DNA from: Icerya purchasi
Lineage: Eukaryota > Arthropoda > Insecta > Hemiptera > Monophlebidae
Length of the DNA stretch: 64,000 nucleotides
Assembly: GCA_039619475.1 (NCBI GenBank)
Contig: CM077115.1
Span: 500,733,352-500,797,351, forward strand
Direction: 5' to 3'
Shown in pieces: positions 47,740 through 59,729 of this stretch (positions are counted from its first letter, which is position 1; each line of letters begins with the position of its first letter). Made by a program: the position numbers and the translations under genes. The notes under the pieces are model-generated. The model worked only from the letters and a program-made list of their open reading frames with translations. It did no database searches and was not told the origin of the DNA.

Positions 47740-48250
47740 AATATAGCGCCGGTATTACAACTTCGTATTTGGATCCTCGGGGAGAATTTAAAATTTAAAA
47801 AAAAAGAGAAATGTGTTCCTTTCCGACAGCGCGATATACTGATGTTGAAATAAAGAAAATACATTTCATTTCTTCAACGAAACTATCCAAGTCGACGACA
47901 AATTGAAGAAATCGTTAAAATTTCAAACCAGCTTACAGAGCCACTGGCACTTACAAATATTTCTCTAGTTTGAAACATGCGCATTTCTAATTTCAAATCG
48001 GAGAATCTCTAGAGCACCACCGGAATTAGGATCATTTTCCCCTCCGGTCGTGTGATATATCAATGGAACGCAGGCTATCCGCGGAGGCAGCGAATTCTAT
48101 ACTTAACGAAACTTTCATAGTTGATGAAAAGTTCTAACGAGCCTCTCGGTGCGTGTATTTAGTTAAAAATTTCGATCCGCCCTTTTTTTCTCGAATTTCC
48201 GACTTCGAAATTAAATCCTATTAAAAAAAGTTACCGCGGACAGAAAGACG
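47740..48250 (-). mobile_element. Decayed inverted monomers of the repeated element
   Basis: Two diverged inverted monomers recognised by reversed landmarks: GTGTGATATATCAATGGAACG near 48.05 kb (reverse of the CCGGG...ATATCAC block), AAACATGCGCATTTCTAA near 47.97 kb, and AACGAAACTTTCATAGTTGATGAAAAG near 48.11 kb. Similarity is clearly lower than between copies 1 and 2, indicating an older copy. Confidence 0.45.
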
Positions 48251-48289
48251 TATTTTTAAATTTTATCCGCCCATTTATTTTAAATAGGC

Positions 48290-48850
48290 TAATGTAAGAG
48301 GATAATAGAGAAGCCTAACACACAGATGTCAAAAGACGAATAGAACAGGCCAAATGCGCATTTAATAACAAATAATCAATATTAACAAATGAGAACATTA
48401 GTATAGACGTCGGAAAAAAATTTGCAAAAACATACGACGTTTGGAGTGTGCCCAATTATGGTTGTGAAAATTGGTGCCTAACAGCGCAAGAAATAAATAA
48501 ACTGAATTCAATAGAAATGTGCATCCGGCGTAGAATGACGAAAACGTCTTGGACAGAAATAAAAATAAACAATGAAATCCTAGAAGGAATACATGAAAGA
48601 AGAAGCTTAATAAACCATATCGAAAGCCGGAACATAAAGCTGTTGGGACATGTGATAAGAAATATTAACTTTATAAAAAATATAATGGAGGGCAAAGTTA
48701 CAAACAAAAGACCAAGTGGAAGGAAGACCAAGAATATCTATAATGTGACCGCTTGAATATAAGTAAATATCAAGAACTTCGGAAAATGGTTATCAACAGG
48801 TGTCACAATGGCTGCAGTAGTGACAAGCCATTTTAGAGAATAATAATAAT
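48290..48850 (+). pseudogene. RTE-like LINE, C-terminal part of ORF2
   Basis: Before the main frame: DVKRRIEQAKCAFNNK and KKFAKTYDVWSV. The 102-codon frame then continues NYGCENWCLTAQEINKLNS, RRRMTKTSWTEIK, ILEGIHERRSLINHI, KLLGHVIR, IMEGKVTNKRPSGR. This order is diagnostic of the region after the RT in RTE-type insect endonuclease-reverse transcriptases ('YGcEsWtL....RLealEMwcwRRm...SW.d+.tNe.VL..i.e.R.ll..I..R+..wiGHilR'). The CNYQELR-like end follows. An AATAAT-rich tail at 48.84 kb may be the true 3' end. The RT itself is absent: a 5'-truncated, moderately young copy. Confidence 0.85.
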
Positions 48851-49452
48851 TGTAAATTATAATTATTTTTACTTGAGCTTTTTTTTGGTAACTAAGTAGT
48901 CAGTTAATGAAGAGAGGTGTTTTTTTCATTTCTAAAGTTTTATTTATTTTATTATTAATTTCGTTTTTTTTTATTTTCTTAAAAAGATCACCAAAATCCT
49001 ACACTCGGAAACAATTCTAAATCTCTTCATTTTCGAATAATTCTTTTTTTCCTTCCAGAGTTTTATTCTGGCCAGTCAACAACATACTTGTGTACTGCCG
49101 CTACAGATGGTTCGAGGGAGCGCCTAATTTCCGAACATAAATTTCTTCGAATCTTTCCGTCGTCCTTCCTTCCGTACTACTATCTTTCGCGCTAAACTAA
49201 TGATTATTCCGCGTTCCATTGTGTATATCTTGTTTGATTATCTCCGGCATAAATGCTTTCCGAGATACTTCGTCCCACATTCCCAACCGCCACTGCAATT
49301 TTAACATTCTTCGCATGCTTTCCCCTCACTTACAATCTTCTCACATTCCGTTGATGTCGTTTTTTCTTTTTTTTTAATCAGTTAGTTAACGAGGGGACAT
49401 ATTAGCCCAAGAAATCGGCAGAAGGAGAAAATAAAGTTATATTAGGGATACT
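48851..49452. other. Non-coding stretch
   Basis: No gene recognised between the LINE tail and the minisatellite. Confidence 0.6.
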
Positions 49453-49752
49453 GAGTTTTAGTAGAGTAAAAGGACGATTTCTCAGCAGAAAAACTAGAGA
49501 TACCGAGTTTTAGTAGAGTAAAAGGACGATTTCTCAGCAGAAAAACTAGGGATACCGAGTTTTAGTAGAGTAAAAGGACGATTTCTCAGCAGAAAAACTA
49601 GGGATACCGAGTTTTAGTAGAGTGAAAGGACGATTTCTCAGCAGAAAAACTAGAGATACCGAGTTTTAGTAGAGTAAAAGGACGATTTCTCAGCAGAAAA
49701 ACTAGGGATACCGAGTTTTAGTAGAGTGAAAGGACGATTTCTCAGCAGAAAA
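49453..49752. repeat. 52-bp minisatellite, 5.8 copies
   Basis: Units starting GAGTTTTAGTAGAGT begin at 49453, 49505, 49557, 49609, 49661 and 49713, exactly 52 apart. Units differ only at single sites (for example AGTAAAAGG versus AGTGAAAGG and CTAGAGATA versus CTAGGGATA), and the variants alternate along the array. Near-identity implies recent expansion or active homogenisation. There is no open frame preserved through the units. Confidence 0.98.
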
Positions 49753-50019
49753 GGTTGAACATTAAAACGAAATATGATATCAGGATCGTAAAGTAATTAG
49801 AAACGTTTGAAAAGGATAAAATCGCGTAGAAGCAGATGAAAACCGAGAAAATGCGGTAATAATGCGAAAGTGGCAAATAGCCGAGTTTGTGAAGCTTTTA
49901 AGGGGAGACAAGTGTCTGGAAAATCGTGAGCGCGGAGGAAGAAATGACTGAATAAAAAAAGGAGGCAGGATTAGAAAATGAGGAGAAGAACAGGAGTTGA
50001 GCCATTATTTGGAATAAGC
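49753..50019. other. Short AT-rich spacer
   Basis: No gene recognised; possibly eroded LINE body preceding the RNase H tail. Confidence 0.4.
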
Positions 50020-50110
50020 AACCGAGGAAAATAGAATAATGTTGTCCTTTGGGTTCCCGGCCATATGGTTACGGAGGAGGAATGAAATTATGTGTATTGT
50101 TTAGCCGCCG
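50020..50110 (+). pseudogene. LINE RNase H terminal block
   Basis: Plus strand reads NVVLWVPGHMVTEEE, a stop, then (after a shift) CLAAASS. This matches the last RNase H block 'V.fvWvPgHvGieGNE.AD.lA'. Catalytic residues before it are not readable. Downstream a long Ser/Phe/Leu-rich frame (to 50352) could be the LINE tail but lacks the Cys/His finger. Confidence 0.5.
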
Positions 50111-50352
50111 CATCATCGCGTTTCTCTAAAATTTCTGTTCCTCACTTGCTTCCTCTATGTAAAAAATTCTATACTCCAATCAGATATCTTTCTTTTTCCA
50201 TTAAATTTTCCGTTTACCTTTCCCTCCATTCCCTCTTTTGGTTTAATGATCTTCCTTTACCACGTCATTCCGCTAGCGCCTCTTTATTCGTTTACGCCTT
50301 AAACCCACTTTTCTATCTGCTTCACGTTTTCATTTTACATTGCATTTTATAG

Positions 50353-52299
50353 TTTCTTCGAATTCCTTCTCGCGGCAGAGCGTGACACTCTGTATCCTAA
50401 TTGATTATACACTTTGGTCTTCCTAATCCTTATAGATCTTATCCCTTCATACCCTATCTGATTGTCCTTAGTTCCTTCTAATATATGCGGGTTTCTGACC
50501 GAATTATTAATATATTGAGTCTTCCCCTAATAATCGTTTCTGAATGCCGGTCGCGTGCTGACGTCACCAAAAAAAAGAATAGTAATAAAAAATTATTATT
50601 ATTTTTTAATTTTACGGAAACGAAAAATAAAGTAAGATCGCGGCCCGGTAAGTGACCTGAAATGAGTCGGTTACAAATACAGATAAATTTATCGCGAATT
50701 CTTTTTTTTTTTTCATTTCAAGTAGATATTATTAAAAATGTTATTTTAGAAAGACAAGCCGCGGATACAAATGAAATAGTTATCGAACACAGACGAAATT
50801 AATTCCGTTGTAAATTATTCTTTTGAAAAAACTACTTTACAGACTTTCGTCACTTACATTTAAGAATTCGGTTAGCAATAAAGGTACATAATTAAATATT
50901 TTGTCCTTCCCACCAAAAAAAAAAAACTAAATAAAATGAAAAAAAAAATATACGTAATCATATATTTTGCTTAATCTTTTTCCTTATTTAATATGCAATC
51001 GAGACGTCTACCGATTTTTAAAATGGAACATGAATTAATTGAATTTGATAGTAATACCCACTGGTGGCGGCCCCTATTTAGCCTGTTCACGTAGTGATGA
51101 TATGTACTTTGAAGTTCCTTTTATTACTTACAGTTTTAATTATTTTTTTGTTTTTCAAAGTTAGTACCTATAATTGTTTTATTATAATTTAATGAAATAA
51201 TTAAATTTGTTAGTAATGCTTATTTCGATGAGATTTCAAAAAAAAAAAACGATTATTACACAAATATTTTTAAGCGCCTCTAATATACATTTCTATACGG
51301 AGAAAAATGTATAGCGAATGAAACGCGTTATGCTTGACTGACCTGGTTAACATTCGCATATTATTCCTTTTATTATTCGTACATTCGTTATTCTGATTTC
51401 TTAAGAAAAAATCTCAATACTATATGCAAGCCTTTAAGCAGAGCCCGGAGAAACTAAAGAAACATAGACAATTCAATATTGGATAATTTTCCTCGTTTAC
51501 TACAACATAAAAAATAACCTCTTTGAAATGGAAAACGGTCTAGCGGTTTTACATATTTTTTCATGTACCGAAATGCACTACGATAAAAAGGGTATTTGTT
51601 AATTTACATACACTGAAATAAATTAAAATTACGTAATTTTCACCTGTACCGTACAGTTTGGTCAAAGAGCGAATCCGTTTCAATGGAATACCTATCGCTA
51701 CAATTTAGTTAACAGTTTAGGTACTGCAAAACAACGAGAAGACTTTTAATTACCTGAGGCAGACTGTAAAAATGTGTAACACGAAAAACGGCATTATCGT
51801 TTCAACTGTCGGTTATATTCTCCAACGCTTTTACTTCAATGGAAAGAATGCTGGAAAATAATGGAGCGCAGATTTGGTCTAGAATGGAATTGCAGCAGAT
51901 TAGATCGGAAGATGCAGCAGAGTGAGCCAGAGAAGACGCGGCATGATTTTTATTTTTTAATAAAAACTTCCAAAATAAATTATAAATTCTAGAAAGTTAA
52001 GTTTAAGTTAAGTTAAAATAAAAGTATCTGTAATGAAGGGAAACACCGGTAGGGATGTGACGCGCAAGGTTATTTTTATCTGGTATTATTTCATGACTAT
52101 CAAACTCGAAGAAATTCTAAATTTTTTAGTAGTTGGAGGGAATGTTTAATTATTATTTTCTTTGTACTCATTTTTCAAAATATAAAAATTTAGATTACGC
52201 TTTTTTGAAATTTACGTTTTTTATACTCGAGTATCTTCGGGATAAATTTACCGTAATTTAAAAAACAAAATGCAACTAAAAAAAAAAAAAAATCACACT
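50353..52299. other. AT-rich non-coding stretch
   Basis: No gene recognised; several homopolymer tracts. Confidence 0.6.
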
Positions 52300-52440
52300 A
52301 TACGACACCACTGTTTGTAGGGCACTTTTAGAATCGGGAACTATGAAGAATTTAAATATGGAGCAAAAGGAGAGAAGTCTGAAGGATTCGGGATGTTAAT
52401 TTATAGCCGATAGTAAAAGCCATTAGTAAACATTAAATAG
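52300..52440 (-). pseudogene. LINE RNase H fragment (family of 6.4-7.3 kb)
   Basis: The minus strand reads FFIVPDSKSALQTV, equivalent to the third RNase H block 'LIiSDSkSALqai', close to IIFDSKSALQAI in the 20.7-kb copy. Upstream on the same strand short frames may be RT thumb, but they do not hold a clear motif. A short relic. Confidence 0.45.
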
Positions 52441-53414
52441 GGAGAAAAAAATGAAGAAAAAATTCGTTTCGGATAACATTATGCAAAAACGGCTTGGTAT
52501 GACAGGGAAAAGAAAAAAAAAAGAGTGATATTAATAAGGGAATATTAAAATCACGAGAAAAATATAGGAAATTATTATATCAGAAAAATGTAGGTAAGAA
52601 TTAAGAAAGCTGAGCAGCTGCAAAGGGTAAGAAGTAGAAACTTTGCGAGAAGCAAGGTGCCAATAGGCTTTAATGAAAAGACAGGAGAGACATCGGAAGA
52701 CGCTGAATTAGAAAATGATGGTTAAGGTGAGATCTGCGAATATAGAGAGGATGATTATGCGCTTAGGACGTAAAACAGGTGGAATGAATATGGGCAAATT
52801 TCCGAAAAGCAGCGGAGTAGACATTAATTTTAGAATCTATTTAAAAGAGCGACCCGGAAGAATTACTATAAATAAAGAAACAATAGAAAAGTTTGAATCG
52901 GATAATAGACTTACAGAAAATTAAAATAGAAAGATCGCCACTCCGTTTAGAGGGCGGGGGAGGGCTTTTAGGAACTTAAGACGTTTTAGAGAAGAATTGT
53001 AATGTGCTCGCGGTAGGAGAGACGAACCAAGGCAACTGATAGATTCAATAATAGGAATAGGAAAATCGTACAATGATATTTATGAAGAACTACGCGTGAT
53101 GGGAAAAAATAATGCAAGAAACAACATCGGAGGGGAGAAAGTGAGTGAGAAATTTTTTGTTTTTTCCTTGCTTTTTTTTTTTTTTTTTTACTGCTCTAAT
53201 AAATTCCGTCTGTTCCGGAATTGGTTTCTGATGTTTCTGCCTGTTCAGTGTTTATCAGCATTTCCGATCATATTGAACGTCTTCCGAATCGTTACCGATT
53301 TGAAAATTAAAAGCTGTTTTCATTATTACGAATGTTTTTATAAATAATGTTTGTCTGCCTGTCTGGAAATTAAACGACCTTAAGGTTACACGCGTTTGTT
53401 TTAATTTTATTGAA
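52441..53414. other. Probable eroded LINE body and spacer
   Basis: Purine-rich plus strand, as in the minus-oriented LINE copies at 6-7 and 20-21 kb, so much of 52.44-53.1 kb is probably the same element. No catalytic motif is readable. A T run of about 20 lies near 53.17 kb. Confidence 0.35.
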
Positions 53415-53535
53415 GCTAGGCAGTGGGGTCAAGACCGGGTTCGATATCCGCAGCCGCGCATTGACACCTTCAAAAAAAAATTCACTCGCGCCGAGTAAAT
53501 GTCTGTAGTTGACATTCCAAAAAATAAAACTTTTT
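53415..53535 (+). repeat. Possible tRNA-derived SINE fragment
   Basis: Contains AGACCGGGTTCGATATCCGC, close to a Pol III B box (GGTTCGANNCC with one extra base), in a short GC-richer island. It is followed by a spacer and an A-rich end (CCAAAAAATAAAA). No A box is convincing upstream, so the 5' half is lost or the call is wrong. Confidence 0.3.
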
Positions 53536-54295
53536 TGATAATCAAATATAAATTACATACTTAAATATAACTACAGAGGCCATGATTAGCTGCTGAAATT
53601 ACAAATACGAACTATAATTGCTCCTGCCTCATTACAATGATCTGGGGTTAAAGAATCTGATAATGTCTTAATTAATAGAAAAATACATTTGGAAGTGAGG
53701 TATTTAAAAAAGTAATGATTCCTAATAATTATTAGGCATTTAAATAGTATTACTTTTACCTAATTTAGTGTATTACGAACAGTTAAATGATAGAACCAAT
53801 CTGACCCCGTTTTTGAAAACGTGTCTAAATGTGTGGATGAAAAACTAGTATACACATATACATATTTAATTTAGATGTAGTTATACATATATAGATATAT
53901 CTATCCTTTTTTTTTTTTATAGATTTCTACAATAGTCAGAAAGTCCATTTTTTTTTTAGGCGACGTATTTTCATTATTCTATCAGCGGAATGTTAAAATT
54001 TAAGGGGCAGAATTTCGAAAAGGCTGCAAGGAAAAAAATTTGAAAAAATTTCACAGTTTGTACTACGGTAACTAGAATAACGGTCTTTTTTTCTTTTTTC
54101 TCAATCAACGGATTTTGCTTACTAGAGTATTGAAAAAAATACAAAACCCTGCGAATTTTTAAAAATGTAACGAACATAAGAAGGGATGAACGCGAGTGAC
54201 TTAAAGTATTATCCCAATGTTAGTTACCATTGAAATTTCCAAGAAATAAATATGGCTAATATGTTATAGGTTAGGACTTGATAGCAAGAATATAA
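53536..54295. other. AT-rich non-coding stretch
   Basis: No gene recognised. Confidence 0.6.
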
Positions 54296-55230
54296 ATATT
54301 ATCAGACAGTTATATCGGAACCACTCAGCACATGCGAAGGTTGATCAGCTAACAACTAAAGAGATATAAATACTGAAAGGGGCGTACGAAAAAGCTGTAT
54401 ATTATCTCCAATATTATTTAATTTGTATTCGGACAGTGTGTTTTAAAAATGCCTTGGATGAAATAAAAAAAGATGAATGGTCAATGGGTAAATAACATCA
54501 GATATGCATCAGATGGTATACCGATGATGATGCAGTTATTTTTGCTGAACACATGTTAAAAATATAGATCAAACAAGTAAAGAACTGGGACTAAAGCACA
54601 AGTACAGAACATACACTTGCATATTACAGAAAAAATAGAAAAAGTAACGAAATTTAAATACTTAGGATGCTCTAGGGCTGACAGACGATCGGAATCGTGA
54701 TTACGAAATTAAAATCAGAATGGTAGATTTCAAAAGATGAAATAACTGCTGCCTGAAATTATACTAGAGACAAGATGGCGAGCCGCAAAAAAAGATTACA
54801 TACTGTCAGTTTTGCTTTATGATGTAGAGAGCTGGACGTTCAAAGCAACATACTGGTCAAGAAAATGGAGGCTTTTGAAATGTGGCTATTCTGATTCTGA
54901 AAGTATCTTTGGTAGATAAGGTTCCGAACGGAAATTCACTCTAAAACACGAATGAATAAAACCCGCGCGAAGTAAGGAAACGGAAAGCGGCCGTACTTCG
55001 GGCATATCATCCGGAACAGCAAATGTGCAGAACATAATACGAGGCAAAATTTAAAAGAACAGAAATCAAGGACACGCAGAAGTACGTCGTGAACGAGAAA
55101 TTTTAATGACTGGTTAGATATATCTGGCACGGAGACACAGTTGTCCGTGTAGCACGTGATAAAGAAAAATATTGTCAAATGGTCACCAAGCTCCGATAGG
55201 AGACAGACTTGAAGGAGAAGAATATCTCAT
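54296..55230 (+). pseudogene. RTE-like LINE, RT palm through C-terminus
   Basis: Frames shift often, but the order of blocks is complete. IRQLYRNHSAHAKVD; KGAYEKAVYYLQYYLI (from 'kGVRQGCiLSPiLFNlY'); ALDEIKKDEWSMG; a 'nIRYADDt' site where frames give ICIRWYTDDDAVIFAEHML; VTKFKYLGC; VLLYDVESWTFKA; KKMEAFEMWLF; a 'GHIIRN' site; and a terminal KYCQMVT. This is the RT palm, thumb and post-RT region of an RTE-like endonuclease-reverse transcriptase. Many single-base indels make it non-functional. It is older than the 48.3-kb copy. A related palm fragment lies at 43.96-44.40 kb on the other strand. Confidence 0.8.
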
Positions 55231-55374
55231 ACTCAGCACTTATGTAGCGATTTTGGAACTTTTAAGCGACGACTTCATATCTGTTTTTTTAATAAACGCT
55301 TACCGTAAGTTTTTTATTTTAAAAATTCACCAAGTAAATAAATCCCAAGGGTTGGCCCTGTTCCTTGTATATAC

Positions 55375-55414
<40 letters not shown>

Positions 55415-57949
55415 TTCCTTCGCTGATCCTACCTTTTAGGTAACGGAAAAAGTACGAAAAATTTGCTTAACAATTTAATTGATAGCAATGGTTTTTCGCC
55501 ATGGAAAATGGAGAAATACGAAAAAATTGGCTATAAATTAATTTTCGGAAATACTTGGTTTGAATTTTTTTCTAACGTTAGGAGAGCAGTTACGAAAAAT
55601 CTCGCATTATTAGGCGCTTACATAATGCTAGTGTTTTCCGAAAACCAGTCTATGGAAAAACTTAATTCAGCGCGGGTTTTTTCACCACCGTTCATCGCCA
55701 TAATTGAATTATTTCATTACAATGACAAATTCCGTTAGACTTAATACATCACGGAAAGAAGGTAATTCTATGATGCATGATGATAGTACCTAAAATCCAT
55801 GCGACTACTCGATTTATCTCCGATAAAAACCAGTGTTAGTCGGAAAATTATAATGCTACTTTTTCGAATTTTCTTCCATAGTCTTTAGATAGACTTTTTT
55901 TTTTTTTTTCGTTTTTTATCGCGAATACTTTCACGATTATATTTATAAGCTGCCGTAGCAAAGCTCGTTTCTGATCTGTCAAACATATTATTTTTCCGCA
56001 CACATTATGACGAAAGCAACTGAACGGAACCGCTGAATAAATAGCGAGTTGTTTAACCATTAGGAGCTAGCAAATGGCGTATCACCAACAATAGAAAAAA
56101 CCACAAAAAGCATCTTACTGCACCACCGGCTCCGATAAATAAATAAATCAATACGAGTACTACATATTATATATGCAAAACTCGATCCTCATTCGGAACC
56201 CGTCGGGGACCGCTCGGACACCCCAGGGAACACTATAGTCTTTTATAATTTTGGACGAATAGTCCGTTTTAATACAGATCGCATTCTTCGCAAAATGTGG
56301 AATTTTATAAGCCCGTCACAAAAAAATCGTTAGTTACATGATTCTCTTATTACTGGCTGTAGTGTAAAAGTGACGTCATTCTGTGTATGATATTTATTAT
56401 TAGAAATTATTACGTTTAAAAGTGCGTAGGGTTAGAATAAACTTAATTTCCCTGTTCTTGTTGCTTAATGATGATGTAGTATTTTCGACTTTAAAAAATT
56501 AAACGCGTAACAAATTTAAACTTTTACTGAATCGTTCGATGTAAGCGTGTTTATCATTAAAATACGTAGCAAACTTTGAATTACCATTAGCAAAGAAAAC
56601 AAAAAACCATAGAGCGTGTACTATTGTAGGTTTTTTCTTTAAAAATGGGCTTCATCCCGACATAGCGGGTGGAGTAAGTATATATTTATTGAGATTAGGA
56701 ACGTAAGGAATTAGTGTGCTTAAGGAATTGAAAGCGAGCAAATACAGTGTAACTAAAAACTAAAATCTAAAATATTCGTGTATGTTCCCTGCAGCTGTGA
56801 ACTTAGCTTATTGGTAGGAAACAGGATGTTGCGAACATGGTCCCGTCACCCACCGAGATGTATGCAGATTAGTCTGAAATAAAAATTCAGATTAACAAGA
56901 AAAATAATTACAAATAAAATCAAAAAAGAGAACAAAAAAAAGAATGACAAAACAAGCAATGAGTTTCAGATAAATAATAAGTGGGAATAATAAAAAGGAG
57001 CTTAAGATAAACGCAAATTACATTAGATTATTTAAGTTCAGATTTTTATATAATAATTATTTAAGTAGTAACACAAGTTGTTAAATTAATTTCAAGTAAG
57101 TTTAGGATTAAGTCTTTAATCAAATGATTCTTACGAGCTAAATTAACTAAGCTAAAGAAGCACGCTGCTCAAATCACGGAACTGCATTGACGCTTGAATT
57201 CAATTATCGACAGTTATGATTGATTTAATAAGAATGTGCATTGCGCATAGCTCTCTTTCAGCGAATTCGAGGAAGGCTGCATGATTTTTCTTATCAATTT
57301 TAAGCGAGGTGTTGAATTAGTCGAAAGAGTACAATTTTCGAAAGCCAGGGAGGGCGAAGTGTTTAAGCCTGTTGAGCAGACTCGGAGGAGCACTGGCATA
57401 TAAGTATGATGGAAACCTGCCGTGCCGAGAGAGCACATTCGTGAATTATAAAAATTGATTTTCATATCTTTTTAGCCTCAAGGATACATCCGACAGCAAT
57501 TTAGTTAGATTTACGAGCAATATATGAAAACGCATACACTAACCATTAACCACTAGCAGCAATCGACTGTAAAATACCTTAAGCCTAATCTCTTCCGAAT
57601 GAAAACCATATTGGGTATATACCATTTTCATTGATGTTTCATTTCTAAATTGCGGATGTGAAAATTTCCATTAAGTAACACAAACTTAGGAACAGTGATA
57701 AAAAAAAAAAAACCTTTACGTTAGTAACTTTTTTGTGATGTTTGTCGCTGGTCCTCGCCAGAGGTGAACACGTAACTTTCCTCGTCAATCGGTAAGTTTG
57801 GATTTATTAAATATCCGGGCAATGTAGTTTGTATCGTAATCAGAAATTTGCGTAATATGAAAATTCACGTTTACACAGCGATCGTCTAACGGAGGAATTA
57901 ATCTAGATTTTAACAGCGATTATTCCCCGTGTTTTTTGTATCGAATTCC
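55231..57949. other. Non-coding stretch
   Basis: No gene recognised. A 91-codon plus frame at 55463-55738 and an 83-codon minus frame at 57214-57465 have no known motif. Confidence 0.5.
55379..55408. repeat. (TA)n microsatellite
   Basis: About 15 TA units. Confidence 0.9.
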
Positions 57950-58539
57950 AGGGACAACGACGATTAAAAAGTATTTTTCGCGTGCGCAATTGCATTCTTG
58001 AATATTATACTTAATCGCGGACTCTTGACGTGATGTGTGTTATAACTGTTCGTCGAGAGTTCCTAAGAGCGGCGCAATATATGTATGTATGTATTAAATT
58101 CGTGCTTAGCTTACACGAAATCCTTTTACACGTTCCCCCGGGGTTATTTTTCGTTCGGAAATCCTAAATTTTTATTCGGATCTTACTTCATTTTTTTCCA
58201 CCTCCCCAGTTGCGTCACCGTAGTTGAGTGGTATGTAAGGAGAGTTTTATTTCACCGCGCCGGTTATGCTGTGTGCGTGTGCGCGCGCGTATTTATCTAC
58301 TTTGTGTGTTTTTTACAGCGCTCAGTGCACTCTATTAACGCATTCCATTTTACCCTTGCAACTACATTTTCCCCCGTTATTAGAACAACGTTAGTACCAA
58401 TAAGGAAATCAGAACGAGCGCCTGGTTCCTCTAGTGTTGGACAGCGCATACATCCAATCAGTTTTTAGTGTTCATTATCATTTTCCTCAGTTTTGCATGA
58501 CCCCTTGACTCGATAACAGCACACCAATGTAATTGTCTA

Positions 58540-58870
58540 CGTTTGTAGGTTTATTCTTCATTCGTCATGAGCGGAACATGATTGCTACGCTTGGTCGACG
58601 GCGCACCAGTGTCTGTCTCGCCCTCCGTACGTCTCGGTCCGGGCCCGAGCATCATATTCCTTATTGGTTTCGGCTATCGCGCTGGGGCCTGTGTCTCCCA
58701 TTGGTTATTCCTCCTCTTGCGAAACACCCGGACAATCGTCGACGATCGACGCATGCGCAGCGACCATTTCGATTCGTGCCACGTTGCCAAATGTGACGGT
58801 CGCCGCGAAACCGACACGACCGAATCGACCCTGGCTTCATGTTTCTGTTTGTTCCATTGTTCCAGTGTTG
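58540..58870 (+). promoter_or_regulatory. CpG-rich promoter-like block
   Basis: Sharp rise in GC and CpG relative to the rest of the window. Two inverted CCAAT boxes (ATTGG at 58663-58667 and 58700-58704) and a near-perfect NRF1-type site CGCATGCGCA (58750-58759) lie upstream of an exon-like segment with a strong donor. TATA is absent, as is usual for broad, housekeeping-type promoters. A (GT/GC)-rich tract near 58.26-58.30 kb and a CCAATCAG at 58.45 kb may extend the region. The start site is not fixed; TTAGTT elements at 58872-58877 and 58900-58905 resemble arthropod initiators. Plus orientation is chosen from the donor. Confidence 0.5.
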
Positions 58871-58871
58871 T

Positions 58872-59113
58872 TTAGTTTCGGAGTCGTCGGAGCTGTGCGT
58901 TAGTTGGTCGTTGTGCTTCGCGGTGTGTGTCTCTTTGCGTTCATTTTACGAAGCAGCAGCTGATGTGTATATTGCGTGTTACACACGAACTTACGTACGT
59001 GCATACATATATACATATATATACCTATATATGTGAAGGTGTTTAGTGTGTGACATGTTGACTGGTATAACTATTACTGGGTAAATAAATACTTCTACGA
59101 TATCGTCATTAAG
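58872..59113 (+). other. Probable non-coding first exon with consensus donor
   Basis: Ends in AAG followed by GTAAGA (intron from 59114), a near-ideal donor. All ATGs inside open short frames, for example one at 59060 that stops after nine codons, so the exon is probably 5' UTR with upstream ORFs. The gene body would lie beyond the window or in later small exons. The left boundary is approximate, being set at an initiator-like TTAGTT. Sequence alone cannot show that it is transcribed. Confidence 0.45.
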
Positions 59114-59691
59114 GTAAGAAATAGTATATTATCTTTTCGTTTTTGTTTTAATTTTCGATATATAGTAGTAATACGTTATCCTTGTCTGTACTGTTTGTTA
59201 CTCTCCCGTACCGAATATCGATTTGTGCCTCTACGGCTTTAGTAACGCGTTCTCTGCGTGGTGGTGTAATCAAATGTAGTGTGTCTGTACAATACTACAC
59301 TGTTCGGTGTTCGCTTCCTGCGATGTTGTAAGTTTTTTCGTTTTGGTTAGTTTTCTTTTTTTTTCTTCTTTTTTTCATTTTTCATATTCGTGTATTTTCC
59401 AAAGTTCCGTATGTTTGGGGTGAATTTTTTTCGTCCGGTAGTTTTATAGCGGTTTTTAACCATTTTCACATTTATTCAAAATATGTTAATTTGGTTTACG
59501 ATGGTTCAAAAAAAGATTCCGTTCGTGGTACTATGTTTAATACTGTTATATCGCATTAATGATCAGTTTGAAAAAGTCGTTGAAGAGTTATTTCTTCGAT
59601 TGCAAAACTGCAACGAATATTAAAAACGTTCGCGAAGAAAATTATTCCGTTACATTTTTTTTTTTTTTTTATTATTTTTTGGTGACACAAG

Positions 59692-59729
59692 TGAAGTGAT
59701 TTTCGTACAAAATGCTAAACAATCGTCAG
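59692..59729 (+). CDS. Candidate small coding exon with start codon
   Basis: A T-rich tract (59657-59680) and AG at 59690-59691 make a plausible acceptor. 20 bases later ACAAAATG gives an insect-like start context. ATG at 59712-59714 opens six codons (MLNNRQ) up to CAG and a GTAATT donor at 59730. This would place the first coding codons of the downstream gene in a 38-base exon in phase 0. Exon size and lack of any homology make this an inference. A longer exon without splicing at 59730 meets stops quickly. Confidence 0.3.

Noticed and set aside
58085..58468. 127-codon plus-strand open frame
   Set aside because: It has no recognisable domain, is Phe/Tyr/Val-rich, and overlaps the GT/GC tract upstream of the promoter block; more likely fortuitous.
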